This document shows, in pieces, positions 18,189-25,085 of a DNA stretch of 29,021 bases. Source of the stretch: a virus; the IMG/VR virus record IMGVR_UViG_3300025305_002424, positions 1 through 29,021 of that record. One strand, written 5' to 3'. The notes beneath the pieces were generated by a model. The model saw only the letters and a list, made by a program, of their open reading frames with translations, searched no databases and was not told the origin of the DNA. The position numbers and the translations under genes were made by a program. Every line of letters begins with the position of its first letter. Position 1 is the first letter of the stretch.

Positions 18189-19121
18189 TTAAAGAACGCC
18201 TGTGAATAGGTAGCCAGCTTCTTTGGCGATCTGTACTTCATTAACAGAATCACCGACTGTCACTTTCACGCCACCACGAAGGCCAAGTTCACCCGGCTCT
18301 AGCTGCTTCTGATATGCAACTTTGCCAAGGTATGAAGCTGTCGCCATAAACGTCATGTCTTCTTCAAGGCTCAAAATGTTTGAGTTGCGATAGTGGAAAG
18401 CAGCAGTGCCACCCCATAAGCGAGAAAGGTTCGCTGATTGGCCTTTGTTAGCCATGTTGTATCGAGACTGGCCCACGATAAGTTCGTTAATCTCGAGTAA
18501 GTCGACAAACTCTTGGCGAGTGATCTTACCTTCTTGGGTGTCAACGTTACGGCCCATGGCTTTCAGTAGCGACTTGTTGCGGCTAATGTGAAACCATTCG
18601 GTGTGACCTAAAACGCATACGTTCGGACGCATCAGCGGCTGCTCTAGTGCTAGCCCAAAGATCTCGAAGAAATCAGCATCATAGTCACTGAACTTGTTAC
18701 CAGCGGTTAGTGCTTGCTTGTGATTGTAGTTGTTGCCATCTCGCACGAAATCAGCCACACGCTTTTCTCGCGCTAGATCAACTAGCTTAGTAACACCAAG
18801 CGTTGCACGACCAAGAGGATCGAATGATGGGTGATTTGCTGCTTTGTCGATGTCAGACTGTGGTACCGCGTCAGACAATCCGTAATCCATGGTATGTCCA
18901 GAGCGTTCTTTCGCTGTGAATTCCACTTCGTTCGGCACGCCTTTTCGACCTACCTTGGTGTCTGGGATTGTCATCATTTCTTCGCTGTTATACTCAGTCC
19001 AGCGGAAGTCTTCAGACATTACGTCTACGCGAGGTGCAACGCGGTCAGCGATCAACTCAGCGTTCTTAAAGCCCACCGCGATTGCGGTTAGCTTGGTATC
19101 TTGTACGAATGGTGTAGTCAT
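18189..19121 (-). CDS. Major capsid protein
   Basis: A 310-aa protein, expected to have the HK97 fold and build the icosahedral head. It follows the decoration protein and protease/scaffold genes, as gpT does in Mu-like phages. The ribosome binding site is strong (AGGAGA, six bases before the ATG), as expected for the most abundant virion protein. Recognisable segments include an N-terminal NAELIADRVAPRVDV stretch, common in this family of major capsid proteins, and a C-terminal beta-rich part (GGVKVTVGDSVNEVQI). No N-terminal delta domain longer than about 30 residues is seen, in line with a separate scaffold. Confidence 0.9.
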   Translation of the reverse strand: MTTPFVQDTKLTAIAVGFKNAELIADRVAPRVDVMSEDFRWTEYNSEEMMTIPDTKVGRKGVPNEVEFTAKERSGHTMDYGLSDAVPQSDIDKAANHPSFDPLGRATLGVTKLVDLAREKRVADFVRDGNNYNHKQALTAGNKFSDYDADFFEIFGLALEQPLMRPNVCVLGHTEWFHISRNKSLLKAMGRNVDTQEGKITRQEFVDLLEINELIVGQSRYNMANKGQSANLSRLWGGTAAFHYRNSNILSLEEDMTFMATASYLGKVAYQKQLEPGELGLRGGVKVTVGDSVNEVQIAKEAGYLFTGVL

Positions 19122-19136
19122 TGCTGTCTCCTAGTG

Positions 19137-19496
19137 CTACACAGTAAGTTTGATGCTGATGATGTCACCAGCAGCGTTTGCGGCTTCCGTTGCCCAGCCT
19201 ACGACTTCGTCTGTCGAGGATGCTGCAACGACGCGGCCTTGGGTATCGACTGTCACGTCTGCACCCTTGTTGACCGTGGCCCCTGCTCGAACTTCTGCGA
19301 TACCTTCTAGGATCACGTCTGCTCGTTTACCTGCTGGTACCTCTGCTGGGTCTGCCAACACACCGACTAATCGGTCTGTTTTGGCTGTTGCCACTGCTAC
19401 TGCATCGTCTGCGGCGTCTAACTTGACTACGCTGTAACGAGGGATAGCTGTGGCGGCGATAAAGGCTTTAGTTAGCCCTGTATTTCTCATAGTCAT
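19137..19496 (-). CDS. Capsid decoration/cement protein (DUF2190-like)
   Basis: A 119-aa, Ala/Val-rich, all-beta protein resembling DUF2190-type capsid decoration proteins. It has a repeating pattern of short strands and turns (VGVLADPAEVPAGKRADVIL, then a GIAEVRAGATVNKGADV strand pair). Such proteins bind the outside of the mature capsid and strengthen it. It sits between the protease/scaffold gene and the major capsid gene. A GGAG lies ten bases before the chosen ATG; a second in-frame ATG two codons later is possible but less well placed. Confidence 0.8.
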   Translation of the reverse strand: MTMRNTGLTKAFIAATAIPRYSVVKLDAADDAVAVATAKTDRLVGVLADPAEVPAGKRADVILEGIAEVRAGATVNKGADVTVDTQGRVVAASSTDEVVGWATEAANAAGDIISIKLTV

Positions 19497-19503
19497 GACT
19501 GAT

Positions 19504-20001
19504 CTACTCCGCTTCTTTGATAACGTGGTTAACAGCGCTCACGAGGTCGACGTGATTGCCTGCGACCTTTTGTTCTTCCTGATACGCTACCGCTTTGCGC
19601 GACAACTCAGCCGAAGTTAAAGGGCCATTGTTTTTGCTTTCGTCCTTGGTGTGCTCACCAAAATCGACAGCTTTCTTTGATTGGAGGTACTTGATCAGTG
19701 AGGCGCGTCCTGCCACCTCTACTTTCTCGTCGCCCTCACCGAACTGAACAGTGCCGTCCGTTTTATCTAGCAATTCACAGAAAGAGGTGATACTTGCTCG
19801 ATCTGCAGGTGTGATGTGACCAGCTTTGATCAACGCATCAACGTCGTCGCTAATCTCTTGGCTTCGCTTTTGTTCGGCAGCGACTTTCTCTGCCTCTTCA
19901 AATGACGCGACCTTCTCTTTCAAGGTGCCGTTTTCAACATTTGCGGAATCAAGGCTTTCTTCTAGTTCCTTAATGCGCGTTTTGGCTTGCTCTAAGTCCA
20001 T
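19504..20001 (-). CDS. Internal in-frame scaffold protein (Mu gpZ-like)
   Basis: An in-frame ATG at codon 212 of the protease gene is preceded by GAGG at eight bases' distance. Translation from it gives a 165-aa protein starting MDLEQAKTRIKELEES, a coiled-coil scaffold without the protease domain. Mu (I/Z) and lambda (C/Nu3) use the same nested arrangement. The start is supported by sequence and analogy; expression is inferred. Confidence 0.7.
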   Translation of the reverse strand: MDLEQAKTRIKELEESLDSANVENGTLKEKVASFEEAEKVAAEQKRSQEISDDVDALIKAGHITPADRASITSFCELLDKTDGTVQFGEGDEKVEVAGRASLIKYLQSKKAVDFGEHTKDESKNNGPLTSAELSRKAVAYQEEQKVAGNHVDLVSAVNHVIKEAE

Positions 20002-20634
20002 CTCGTTTTCCTCGTTGAACTGGTTTGTTTGAATGGGTTGTGGTGGGTTTATCATCCGCTCTGACGAGCGCTCCAAGTCGACAATAAGCGGATCGGGTAT
20101 CAGTTCGTCGGCTTCTTTGATGCTGGTGCTCTGAATGATGAACTTTTTGATGTTCTTCATAAGCGTTGCAATCGTGCCGAAAGAAATGCCACTTTCAAAT
20201 GAGTCCTCAAAGTTGACTACGCCTTGCTCGTCAGATGAAAACTCAACCGGGCATAGTCCTTTTATCGCTGGCGCTTTCCCACCTAAAAAACCTACGTGTC
20301 TTAGGTACCAGTTACCCGGTGATGGGTTACTTGGTGAATCAGGCATGTAGAAGCTGGCACTGATTTTCTTATAAGTGCCTTTGGAGACGAGCTCTTCGAA
20401 CTCTGGGTTAACCTGTTGAGGGACGGCGTGTAAGCCTTGTTCGTCTGCTCTGAGGCTTACTACCCATCCCATAGCTGGGTCGTCGGTTGCAGGGTGCCCG
20501 ATTACGATTGGGGCTTCGTGAAGTGATGGGTCGTAAGAATCGACAACGTTGCTCAGCATGTCGTCGCCAAACTCTAATTTAAGACCACCTGAGTCGGTGT
20601 GGGTACCGCGTTTGAATATGTGAAGGTTTTTCAT
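19504..20634 (-). CDS. Mu gpI-like head maturation protease with C-terminal scaffold
   Basis: A 376-aa protein. Residues 1-150 match the Mu I peptidase family (PF10123): APIVIGHP with His47, the KKISASFYMP strand with Ser92 or Ser94 as candidate nucleophile, and LRHVGFLGGKAPAIKGL (111-127). Residues about 212-270 are a Glu/Lys-rich coiled coil, and the C-terminal ~100 residues are helical, as expected for a scaffold. In Mu, gpI cleaves the scaffold during head maturation, and the scaffold gpZ is made separately from an internal start in the same gene. A matching internal ATG with ribosome binding site is present here at residue 212. The start codon used lies at the edge of a perfect 10-bp inverted repeat, which is unusual. 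No Shine-Dalgarno at good distance is visible. Confidence 0.88.
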   Translation of the reverse strand: MKNLHIFKRGTHTDSGGLKLEFGDDMLSNVVDSYDPSLHEAPIVIGHPATDDPAMGWVVSLRADEQGLHAVPQQVNPEFEELVSKGTYKKISASFYMPDSPSNPSPGNWYLRHVGFLGGKAPAIKGLCPVEFSSDEQGVVNFEDSFESGISFGTIATLMKNIKKFIIQSTSIKEADELIPDPLIVDLERSSERMINPPQPIQTNQFNEENEMDLEQAKTRIKELEESLDSANVENGTLKEKVASFEEAEKVAAEQKRSQEISDDVDALIKAGHITPADRASITSFCELLDKTDGTVQFGEGDEKVEVAGRASLIKYLQSKKAVDFGEHTKDESKNNGPLTSAELSRKAVAYQEEQKVAGNHVDLVSAVNHVIKEAE

Positions 20635-20664
20635 GCCTAACCAGGGTTTGTTTAGTTAGGCATG
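20632..20664 (-). promoter_or_regulatory. Inverted repeat enclosing the protease start codon
   Basis: CATGCCTAAC and GTTAGGCATG form a perfect 10-bp inverted repeat with a 13-base spacer. In the minus-strand mRNA, the 3' arm contains the AUG of the protease gene, so the folded form would bury the start codon and the AGG just before it. It could be a translational control hairpin or a protein-binding site. The sequence shows the repeat; the function is inferred. Confidence 0.5.
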
Positions 20665-20714
20665 TTTTATCGGTTTTGATTGGTGGGTTTTACCCGCGTT
20701 TATTCGTTTGGGAA

Positions 20715-20885
20715 CTAAGGCAGGTTAGAAGAAACAACTTTCAATCCGTTAAATTCTGCCTTCAGGTCTTCCATCTGTTCTATAACTTCGTTGGCCTCTT
20801 CGTCTTCAAGCGTCACATGAGCAATGTGCTGATAGCTTCTCTGGTTTTTTCTGGGTAGTGGGAATGTGACAAGCATTTTAAACAC
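20715..20885 (-). CDS. Small hypothetical protein upstream of the protease gene
   Basis: A 56-aa protein starting at a GTG that has GAGAGG seven bases upstream. The internal ATG three codons later is too far from this site, and an upstream TTG has none. The N-terminal half is beta-like with basic residues, and the C-terminal half is an acidic helix (LEDEEANEVIEQMEDLKAEF). No family is recognised. It lies between the divergent regulatory region and the protease gene and may be the last gene of the non-structural cassette. Confidence 0.55.
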   Translation of the reverse strand: MFKMLVTFPLPRKNQRSYQHIAHVTLEDEEANEVIEQMEDLKAEFNGLKVVSSNLP

Positions 20886-20930
20886 GTTAAATCCTCTCAG
20901 TATTTGCGACTTATTTGCTGTACTGAGCAA

Positions 20931-20958
20931 ACTCTACCGCATTAAACTTTCGTATCAA
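20931..20958 (-). promoter_or_regulatory. Candidate promoter for the 56-aa gene (and possibly the head operon)
   Basis: On the minus strand TTGATA and TAGAGT are separated by 16 bases, giving a fair sigma-70 match about 45 bases upstream of the GTG start. A promoter is expected here because the genes further upstream on this strand end at a terminator and are separated by a plus-strand operon. This is a by-eye match only. Confidence 0.35.
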
Positions 20959-20971
20959 ACGCACATTATCT

Positions 20972-21045
20972 GCACGCAGAGTAATTGCATGTATAAATAC
21001 ACAGCACGCAGTTTTTTTGCGTTGCTATTTCCCTGATTTTCTTAT
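20972..21045 (+). promoter_or_regulatory. Divergent regulatory region with repeated GCACGCAG and plus-strand promoter candidate
   Basis: GCACGCAG occurs at 20972-20979 and again at 21004-21011, 32 bp apart, which is about three helical turns and could serve as paired operator half-sites. Downstream, TTGCGT at 21017-21022 and TCTTAT at 21040-21045, 17 bases apart, could drive the XRE regulator gene. The regulator next door is the natural candidate to bind here. All of this is weak pattern evidence. Confidence 0.3.
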
Positions 21046-21078
21046 ATTTTCCACTTACCAAGAGGTAGAGGTGTAACT

Positions 21079-21363
21079 ATGGACAGAGGTAACCGGGCGC
21101 TTGCTGAGTTATTAAAAAGGCGGCGTGAATCATTCGGACTCTTGCAGGAGGAAGTCGCAGAGTCCGTTGGTATGTCATTGAGGTCTTACCAATATTTGGA
21201 GGCAGGAACCACTAAAATTACAGCTGACAAGGAAATTAAGTTAATGCGCGTAATGCGTAATTTGTATGTTCAGAAAACAGGGCTAATGCTTGATGAAGAA
21301 AAAGACAATGAGTCTATCGCTTCTCAATTGAAAGACTTGTTTTTGGGATTACTCAAGGGGTAA
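21079..21363 (+). CDS. XRE-family helix-turn-helix regulator
   Basis: A 94-aa DNA-binding protein. Residues about 8-55 form a Cro/CI-type helix-turn-helix: LLKRRRESFGLLQEEVAESV, then GMSLRSYQYLEAGTTKIT, with a recognition helix around SLRSYQYLE. The C-terminal ~35 residues are helical and may dimerise. It has an AGAGG ribosome binding site and starts a two-gene plus-strand operon opposite to the phage late genes, with the membrane protein gene four bases downstream. It is too short for a full CI repressor with a peptidase domain. It could be a Cro-like or moron regulator controlling its own promoter and the membrane protein. Confidence 0.85.
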   Translation: MDRGNRALAELLKRRRESFGLLQEEVAESVGMSLRSYQYLEAGTTKITADKEIKLMRVMRNLYVQKTGLMLDEEKDNESIASQLKDLFLGLLKG

Positions 21364-21367
21364 CTAA

Positions 21368-22108
21368 ATGATTCTTTCAAAAACATCAGTAAGGATGCTG
21401 GGTTTTATTTTACTCACTGTGACTTTGTTCATGATGGGTCCATCGTTGGTGGATTTTACATCGAGCTCAATAATAGAATTCTTGGCGTTTTACGTTCACA
21501 TTTGGGTGATCTTTTTCGCTGGAATTTTCATGAGGGGAAAAGCAAACCGAAGAGCAATACTGGTTTTGGTATTGAGTATTATTGCTAACCATTATCTGTT
21601 TTACGCATACCTTGAATGGGTTGAAGGTTATACCTATGCAAAGCTATGGTGTATGTTCGTTGCAGGACTTCCCATGTATCTAGCGTTCACGTATTACACC
21701 TATTTTCAGTCTCGATGCTTAACGTTCTTTGAACGTGTAGGTTTGAGCAATCAAGTTGCTGATCGCATTGTGGGGCCAATCGGTACCACGAACTTCTGGA
21801 TAATGTGTAGCTGTTATGCAACGTTCTGGGCGTTTGGTGATTTCTTTATCGCCGTTTACTCTAGCGTATATGGATTGGTTTACAGCGTTCCAGCTGTTGA
21901 CGGTAGAGTAACCGCTGAATTCTTACGTAATGGTCACGTGAACGTGTATGTTGTGTATGACATCGTGATTGTAGTGGTTGACTCTGTCTTTGCTGTACTT
22001 GTTGCGCATCGAGTGCTACGCGATCAAAAACGGCCAGATGCTCTAGGCATTGGCCGCTCAATGACTTGGGATAAAAGCCGGGTTAAGACTCTAAATCGGG
22101 CTTTTTAG
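21368..22108 (+). CDS. Multi-pass inner-membrane protein of unknown function
   Basis: A 246-aa protein with about six hydrophobic segments, near residues 9-29, 36-55, 62-81, 92-112, 143-172 and 191-214. A cytoplasmic-type basic tail ends the protein. The longest loop (about 113-140) is polar. No recognised family. It is co-transcribed with the XRE regulator and read against the surrounding phage genes, the pattern of a moron expressed from the prophage. Superinfection exclusion or host membrane modification are reasonable guesses but have no direct support. Its last 26 bases overlap the end of the convergent small exported protein gene. Confidence 0.75.
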   Translation: MILSKTSVRMLGFILLTVTLFMMGPSLVDFTSSSIIEFLAFYVHIWVIFFAGIFMRGKANRRAILVLVLSIIANHYLFYAYLEWVEGYTYAKLWCMFVAGLPMYLAFTYYTYFQSRCLTFFERVGLSNQVADRIVGPIGTTNFWIMCSCYATFWAFGDFFIAVYSSVYGLVYSVPAVDGRVTAEFLRNGHVNVYVVYDIVIVVVDSVFAVLVAHRVLRDQKRPDALGIGRSMTWDKSRVKTLNRAF

Positions 22109-22253
22109 GACGAATAGTTTTAGTTGTGGGAATGTTGAAGATTTTCTTCAACGCTACAGTAATTTGTGACTCTTCAGCTTTTGCCATTGTAGGTGTAGCA
22201 ACGCCACCAATTAGAACTGTGGCTGTTAATGCAATTGCAGTTTTCTTCATCAT
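22083..22253 (-). CDS. Small exported protein
   Basis: A 56-aa precursor. Start chosen at the first of two adjacent ATGs because AAAGGAG lies seven bases upstream; the longer reading frame has no such support. Residues 1-26 form a classical signal peptide (MMKKTAIALTATVLIGGVAT, then a likely AKA cleavage site), leaving a mature peptide of about 30 residues with a basic, Pro-containing end. The gene converges on and overlaps the membrane protein gene by 26 bases. It has its own promoter candidate and lies beyond the terminator of the lipoprotein gene. The function is unknown; a periplasmic peptide acting on the envelope is possible. Confidence 0.6.
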   Translation of the reverse strand: MMKKTAIALTATVLIGGVATPTMAKAEESQITVALKKIFNIPTTKTIRPKKPDLES

Positions 22254-22275
22254 GATCTTTCTCCTTTGTTGACCG

Positions 22276-22304
22276 TTTAAAAGATGAGAGACTGCATATT
22301 GCAA
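22276..22304 (-). promoter_or_regulatory. Candidate promoter for the small exported protein
   Basis: TTGCAA and TTTAAA are 17 bases apart on the minus strand, about 20 bases before the ribosome binding site. As a terminator lies just upstream, an independent promoter is expected for this gene. Both hexamers are palindromic, so the strand assignment comes from gene context. Confidence 0.35.
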
Positions 22305-22354
22305 TGGTCGTACCCACTTTAAATACCCGCGTAAATTCATACTTTAGACTAAAA

Positions 22355-22378
22355 AAGGCGGCACAATGTGACCGCCTT
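22355..22378 (-). terminator. Terminator after the lipoprotein gene
   Basis: AAGGCGG and CCGCCTT form the outer stem and CAC/GTG extends it inward around a three-base loop with one bulged base. On the minus strand it is followed by a run of T. It lies 29 bases past the lipoprotein stop. Confidence 0.75.
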
Positions 22379-22406
22379 CGTTCTATTTTAGAACCCTTAT
22401 TGCCGG

Positions 22407-22910
22407 CTAGATTGCCGCCATAAACCTTTTCATTGCGTGATACGCCTTAGTGTCTGTCTCGCCCTCTATGAACATATCTTCAACGTAACCATGGTTGGTT
22501 TTAACTCGAAGCCACACCCGCTGGGCGCTCATCATTTTTTCGAAGTTACCTTTGGTTGTAACAAAGACTTTGCTCGACGTTTTTTGGTAACCGTTGATGT
22601 CGTGGTTCGTCAGGTACTGGCTTGGTTTAAGGCTTATTGTTTCGCCGTCTATGTTCAAATCAGCGCTGAAAATATTCATTAGCATTAATGGGCTTTCAAT
22701 TTCCAAGTATACAACGTCTGGTTTATCCTGCTGCCACTGTGCCCCCATGCTTAGGCAAGCGTTTTTGCAGGACAGTCCGTGGGGTTCAATATCGACGACT
22801 TTGTTTTGGTTGAATCCGCTGGTGCTTGTGACCGGGTCTAGGCCAGATGAGGTGCTCATACATCCTGTAAGTAAAACGGCTGAGAGTAGCGTGGCTGATA
22901 TTGCTTTCAT
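22407..22910 (-). CDS. Predicted phage-encoded lipoprotein
   Basis: A 167-aa precursor with a short signal sequence and lipobox (LLTGC, Cys about residue 17), so the mature protein should be lipid-anchored. Residue 2 of the mature chain is Met, which does not signal inner-membrane retention, so outer-membrane sorting is likely. Two further Cys about 30 residues on could form a disulphide. The start at 22910 is preferred because AAGGA lies nine bases upstream; the ATG three codons earlier is too near that site. The gene has its own terminator and follows the terminator of ssb, so it behaves as a separate unit. Prophage lipoproteins often act in superinfection exclusion or receptor masking. That is only a suggestion here. 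Confidence 0.75.
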   Translation of the reverse strand: MKAISATLLSAVLLTGCMSTSSGLDPVTSTSGFNQNKVVDIEPHGLSCKNACLSMGAQWQQDKPDVVYLEIESPLMLMNIFSADLNIDGETISLKPSQYLTNHDINGYQKTSSKVFVTTKGNFEKMMSAQRVWLRVKTNHGYVEDMFIEGETDTKAYHAMKRFMAAI

Positions 22911-22958
22911 GACGTTCATTCCTTTTGTTGGTGTGTGAACATTATCAGTTCAAAAAAA

Positions 22959-22975
22959 GGCGCTAGTAAAGCGCC
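22959..22975 (-). terminator. Terminator after ssb
   Basis: GGCGCT and AGCGCC form a 6-bp stem with a five-base loop, followed on the minus strand by seven T. It lies 12 bases beyond the ssb stop codon. Confidence 0.75.
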
Positions 22976-22987
22976 ATATGAAGTTTT

Positions 22988-23515
22988 TTAAATTGCGTAC
23001 ATCAGTTTGGGGTGCTGCAAACCAAGCCGGGCGAAGGGTATATCATCGTCAAAGTCGAAGTCAGGTTCTGCCATTGGTGGCGTTTTTGGTTGTTCTGGGG
23101 GCTTATTAGAGTTGTTGTTGCTGCGGTTACTTCGTGAAGACCGTTGATAACCACTATTGTTGCCTTCGCTGCTCTGCGCTCTACCTCCAAGCATTTGCAT
23201 TTGATCAACGATGATCTCTGTCGTGTATTTGTCTTGCCCCTGTTGGTCCTGCCATTTACGTGTCTGAAGTTTTCCTTCGACGTAAATCTGGGAACCCTGC
23301 TTCAAGTACTCGCCAGCAATTTCAGCCAGTCGCTTGTACATCGTTAGCCTATGCCACTCTGTACGCTCTTGGACTTGCCCCTGTTGATCTTTCCAGCTTT
23401 CGCTTGTTGCAAGGCTCAGGTTCGCCACCGCGTTTCCGTTTGGCATGTATCTTACTTCTGGGTCATTTCCCAAATTGCCAACCAGGATGACTTTGTTAAC
23501 GCCTTTTGTAGCCAT
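22988..23515 (-). CDS. ssb: Single-stranded DNA-binding protein
   Basis: A 175-aa protein. Residues about 5-110 are the bacterial OB-fold ([20 protein letters not shown] at 7-26, [20 protein letters not shown] at 54-73, [10 protein letters not shown] and the [14 protein letters not shown] strand). Residues 111-155 are the usual disordered linker, rich in Ser, Asn, Gln and Pro. The acidic tip DFDDDIPF, which binds partner proteins in host SSBs, ends at residue 161 rather than at the C-terminus, and 14 further residues follow. It coats ssDNA during phage replication or recombination. It is followed by its own terminator and preceded by DUF2303, a frequent partner in phage recombination/replication gene sets. 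Confidence 0.95.
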   Translation of the reverse strand: MATKGVNKVILVGNLGNDPEVRYMPNGNAVANLSLATSESWKDQQGQVQERTEWHRLTMYKRLAEIAGEYLKQGSQIYVEGKLQTRKWQDQQGQDKYTTEIIVDQMQMLGGRAQSSEGNNSGYQRSSRSNRSNNNSNKPPEQPKTPPMAEPDFDFDDDIPFARLGLQHPKLMYAI

Positions 23516-23559
23516 AATTTCTCCAAAGAGAAGGCGACTAATGCCGCCTTCTAATTTTT

Positions 23560-24372
23560 CTACACGTTGCCAATATAAACGGTTGTCTTCTCTCCAAGGC
23601 TCCCGTTAAGGATTTCTTTGAACTCTTCAGCTATCTCTTCTTGTAGCGCCTCCTGCCCTACTATTCGGAGTTTAATGCGTGGTTCATCTCTACTTGTTAA
23701 AATTGAAAGTCTTATATTAAGCTCTCTCGGCGCTAAGCCATGATGCGTGTTTATATGAAACTTTATTGAAGCAGGTAGCGTGTCCTTGTTCTTGGCTTCA
23801 ATTTTTTCCATGGCGCTTGCTTCATATCCAAAGTCATCAACCTGTGAGTTTACTTCGCGTGCCTGCGAAATGGTTAGGTTTCTGACTGATGAGGATGCTT
23901 GCCCCACTGTCATAGTGCTGTCAGCTGTAGTCTTGATTTCACCTACTTCAGCTTTCCAGTCTTCTAAAAACTCAGCTATCGTCTGTTGATCGTGCGCCTG
24001 ATCTACAATGCGAAGTATAGCGTTGTATACCGCTGTTGTTTTTAGTTTCACCGTTGCTGTGTGATGCTTGTGAAGGGGCAACTCTAGCGTTCCCAAATCA
24101 AAAATACATTTTGCGCTTAGGCTCTCATCGTCTACGAATATTTTACTGTCTTCGTTTACGTTCTCTTCGACGTAGCCTTCAAACTCTGTTATCTGGTTAG
24201 TCTTAAAATTAAGCCTAAAGTGTCTTGCATTCGGCATGAACTTTTCTAGGTCTGTGACGCCCACTTCATTTGTCGTGACGATAAGGCCCGGCAAATCACA
24301 CTCATTGAGCATGTCTGCTGAACGATGTACTGCTGCAGTTTCTTGTATCTTGCTTATTGCTGATTGATCCAT
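23560..24372 (-). CDS. DUF2303 family phage protein
   Basis: A 270-aa soluble protein of the DUF2303 family (PF10065). An N-terminal helical part ([20 protein letters not shown]) leads into a beta-rich domain, then helices around 120-190 and a C-terminal sheet. Members sit in phage early gene groups, often near ssb and recombination genes, but their biochemical role is unknown. Here it lies 44 bases upstream of ssb and nine bases after the stop of the 114-aa gene, probably in one transcript. Confidence 0.82.
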   Translation of the reverse strand: MDQSAISKIQETAAVHRSADMLNECDLPGLIVTTNEVGVTDLEKFMPNARHFRLNFKTNQITEFEGYVEENVNEDSKIFVDDESLSAKCIFDLGTLELPLHKHHTATVKLKTTAVYNAILRIVDQAHDQQTIAEFLEDWKAEVGEIKTTADSTMTVGQASSSVRNLTISQAREVNSQVDDFGYEASAMEKIEAKNKDTLPASIKFHINTHHGLAPRELNIRLSILTSRDEPRIKLRIVGQEALQEEIAEEFKEILNGSLGEKTTVYIGNV

Positions 24373-24381
24373 TGTATTTCC

Positions 24382-24726
24382 TTACTTGCTTTCTACTAGT
24401 GTGAATTGGCCCGTTATTTCTTCTTGGGGCTGCTCGATTGTGACTACTCCACCTCGCCCTACCCACATAGGAGTTTGGCTGCTTAGGTGCTCTGCAATTG
24501 CCCCACGTTTAGTCGGTTTAAGGTGCTGCAGTTTGGTTTCAATCATCACTTGACCGTGGTCATTAAGTCTCTTGATGTTGAGTTCAATTTTCACCTTGCC
24601 GACGGCGTTGTTTACCACTGCACCAAGTGCAGACTCGGTAAGCATTAGCGCGAGTCTTTCTTTAAAAATTCCGGCTTCTAGTTCAGATATGAAGTCGTCG
24701 ATGTTGGTTAGCTTTCTTTCTGACAT
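24382..24726 (-). CDS. Conserved-looking phage protein of unknown function, upstream of DUF2303
   Basis: A 114-aa protein with an N-terminal helical half (IDDFISELEAGIFKERLALM) and a beta-rich C-terminal half. No family recognised. AAGGAG is placed seven bases before the ATG. The preceding 38-aa ORF overlaps the start by 19 bases in another frame. Tight linkage with DUF2303 suggests the two work together. Confidence 0.72.
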   Translation of the reverse strand: MSERKLTNIDDFISELEAGIFKERLALMLTESALGAVVNNAVGKVKIELNIKRLNDHGQVMIETKLQHLKPTKRGAIAEHLSSQTPMWVGRGGVVTIEQPQEEITGQFTLVESK

Positions 24727-24824
24727 TGCTTTTCTCCTTCTTGGGTGCCGAAAATCTCGGCCAGTTGCTTCTCTAATAAATCCGCTACCACGCTGTCTGG
24801 TAGTTCTAAGTCACGATCATCCAT
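24708..24824 (-). CDS. Very small ORF (38 aa) between the NinH-like gene and the 114-aa gene
   Basis: Starts with ATG sharing one base with the TGA stop of the NinH-like gene (TGATG), a common coupling arrangement, and ends inside the next gene. The product is acidic and helical (MDDRDLELPDSVVADLLEKQ, then a short tail). Without it a gap of about 97 bases would separate two tightly spaced genes. No homologue recognised. Confidence 0.5.
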   Translation of the reverse strand: MDDRDLELPDSVVADLLEKQLAEIFGTQEGEKQCQKES

Positions 24825-25048
24825 CACACAGCCCTACCAAGGTCTGAAAAGATGCGAAGGCGATCACCTCTCTTGATGATCGTGTGCTTCTCTCCGTCTT
24901 TATCGTTCAGATATTTCTTGATCGTCGCCCGGTTGCAGGTGAAGTAATCAGCTGCGTGAGTCTGGTTACCTCTAAACTGAGGCATGATGTCGTGCAGAGT
25001 GACAGTCTCTTTCGCTGGCATTTGGATTGGTTTGGTTGTGCGTTCCAT
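24824..25048 (-). CDS. NinH-like small DNA-binding protein
   Basis: A 74-aa protein whose middle (about residues 17-55) matches the NinH/Fis-like helix-turn-helix pattern: RGNQTHAADYFTCNRATIKK followed by YLNDKDGEKH. In lambdoid phages NinH is encoded in the nin region near replication and late-control genes; its role is poorly known. AGGA lies seven bases before the ATG. Its place among ssb and DUF2303 supports an early or regulatory role rather than a virion role. Confidence 0.72.
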   Translation of the reverse strand: MERTTKPIQMPAKETVTLHDIMPQFRGNQTHAADYFTCNRATIKKYLNDKDGEKHTIIKRGDRLRIFSDLGRAV

Positions 25049-25085
25049 AATTTTTCCTATGGCTATGCCCCCGGAGGGGCGTTTG

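Noticed and set aside
23531-23550. AAGGCG / CGCCTT hairpin between DUF2303 and ssb as a terminator
   Set aside because: Short stem with mismatched centre and no T run on the minus strand; a full stop here would separate ssb from its upstream genes without a visible promoter.
25067-25080. GCCCC-CGGA-GGGGC hairpin before the NinH-like gene as a terminator
   Set aside because: No T run follows on either strand; it may be a small mRNA structure but nothing more can be said.
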